A stretch of DNA of 64,000 bases from Verrucomicrobiota bacterium (lineage in GTDB: Bacteria > Verrucomicrobiota > Lentisphaeria > JABSQK01 > JAJFLO01). Under the pieces are notes generated by a model, which was not told the origin of the DNA, ran no database searches, and worked only from the letters and a program-made list of their open reading frames with translations. Both the position numbers and the translations under genes were made by a program. The stretch's first letter is position 1; the number at the start of each line of letters is the position of its first letter. Shown one piece after another: positions 63,241 through 64,000 of the stretch. The stretch spans positions 1 through 64,000 of the forward strand of contig JAJFLQ010000187.1 of NCBI GenBank assembly GCA_021772615.1, in the 5' to 3' direction.

Positions 63241-64000
63241 ATGCCGCTTACTGCAAGAAATATGGCGATCGCACCCCCGCACTTATCTTGCACGATCGTT
63301 GTAATCATCGGCCTCATTTGCAGTTGCCTGACATCCTCGTCGTCCGCCGGAACCGAGAAGGGAGAGACGCGTCACCGCATTGCGATTGTGAGCAGCTACG
63401 ATCGCGGCTATCTATGGTCGCAGGAGACCTCTACGGGCGCGGCTGCCGCGTTCCTGGAATTCGGGACACTGAACGACCAGGAGGAGATTGCATTGCTTTC
63501 CGCCACGGATCACGTCGAGAACAGCCGTGTCGTGATCCGTAAATGGTGGATGGACAGCAAACGCAAGAGCAGTCGCACCGAGATTGCGGAGGCAACGAAC
63601 CGCATCGTGGCAGCCATCACCGAATTTCACCCTGATTTGATTCTTCTCGGCGACGACAATGCGGCGAACTACATCGGCAGCCAATTCATCGACACCGCCA
63701 CGCCCGTCGTATTCTGGGGTATCAACGGACTGCCGCTAAAGTATGGACTCATCGACTCATTGGAGGAACCCGGGCACAACGTCACCGGTGTGTATCAGGC
63801 CGGATATCTGGTTGAAAGCCTTGGTTTCCTGAAACGCGTCGTACCCGGCATTGAAACGTTTGCTGTACTGTCGGATGACTCGCCAACCGGGCGCGCAAAG
63901 GTAAAGGAACTCCAGCATCTCGCCGATGCCGGCAGGCTTCCCCTGCGTATGCTGGATTCGGTGGTGACGAATTCGTTTACGGAATGGAAGGAGCGTGCAC
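63241..64000 (+). CDS. ABC-type substrate-binding protein (3' end missing)
   Basis: The frame from ATG 63241 is open to the window end (253 codons). An N-terminal lipobox-like signal (IGLICSC) is followed by HRIAIVSSYDRGYLWSQE, PDLILLGDDNAANYIGSQF and TPVVFWGINGLPLKYGLI, as in ABC_sub_bind (PF04392) proteins. In many bacteria such proteins stand upstream of a sensor kinase and serve as sensor; here the next gene is outside the window. The N-terminal pattern is unlike the binding protein at 3179. Confidence 0.75.
   Translation, partial: MPLTARNMAIAPPHLSCTIVVIIGLICSCLTSSSSAGTEKGETRHRIAIVSSYDRGYLWSQETSTGAAAAFLEFGTLNDQEEIALLSATDHVENSRVVIRKWWMDSKRKSSRTEIAEATNRIVAAITEFHPDLILLGDDNAANYIGSQFIDTATPVVFWGINGLPLKYGLIDSLEEPGHNVTGVYQAGYLVESLGFLKRVVPGIETFAVLSDDSPTGRAKVKELQHLADAGRLPLRMLDSVVTNSFTEWKERA

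Overview
The window looks like chromosomal DNA from a free-living, environmental Gram-negative bacterium of roughly even G+C. Several traits fit members of the PVC group, Hydrogenedentes-like or deltaproteobacteria-like lineages: a PEP-CTERM exported protein, a DUF748/OmpA-type giant envelope protein, lipoproteins, many two-component proteins, frequent TTG and GTG starts with strong GGAGG-type ribosome sites, and REP-like palindromes together with a REP-associated (RAYT) transposase. A YtxJ-type protein hints at bacillithiol. I cannot name the phylum with confidence. No rRNA, tRNA, CRISPR array or prophage was seen.

Layout. 1-1.0 kb: tail of a RAYT-type transposase and a FitAB/VapBC-type toxin-antitoxin pair with a nearly leaderless promoter. 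1.3-4 kb (minus): binding protein, sensor kinase, receiver. 4.9-10.3 kb: glycosyltransferase-like protein, DUF218 protein, DUF4136 lipoprotein, SGNH hydrolase and a PEP-CTERM protein. 10.7-13.5 kb: CHASE-type hybrid kinase. 13.5-14.6 kb: a perfect 53-bp hairpin and a second toxin-antitoxin pair whose toxin is frameshifted. 14.8-16.4 kb: GT2 glycosyltransferase and a NagB-fold protein. 16.4-20.5 kb: DUF748/OmpA protein. 21-23.3 kb: metY and a methyltransferase. 23.5-26.2 kb: receiver, seven-helix sensor kinase, receiver. 26.3-29.6 kb: mrfA-mrfB DNA repair pair. 29.7-33.8 kb: SDR, methyltransferase/ATP-grasp fusion, ArfB, YtxJ. 34.0-38.9 kb: four genes joined by 4-bp ATGA overlaps (methyltransferase, esterase, membrane glycosyltransferase, Ser/Thr kinase receptor). 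39.3-44.4 kb: glmS, an unknown protein, CbiX and ApgM. 44.7-52.6 kb (minus): RdgC-like protein, sthA, gdhA, a very large SF2 helicase and a HIT protein, closely spaced. 52.8-57.7 kb: bioA, RAYT transposase, metallo-beta-lactamase-fold protein, MenH/BioH-like hydrolase. 57.9-64 kb: PKD-repeat surface protein, small zinc-ribbon membrane protein, Hpt protein, and the start of a substrate-binding protein running off the end.

Themes. (1) Signalling: three histidine kinases, single-domain receivers and a free-standing Hpt protein suggest phosphorelays with mix-and-match partners; two periplasmic binding proteins may supply ligand input. (2) DNA maintenance: mrfAB, an RdgC-like protein and an uncharacterised helicase with an unusually long insert between its two motor lobes. 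(3) Envelope biogenesis: glycosyltransferases, DUF218, DUF748, SGNH hydrolase, PEP-CTERM. (4) Repeats: at least two families of imperfect palindromes are spread between genes and could be substrates of the RAYT transposase. The best candidates for undescribed biology are the methyltransferase/ATP-grasp fusion, the 1157-residue helicase in the redox/RdgC gene string, and the ATGA-coupled esterase-glycosyltransferase-kinase operon.
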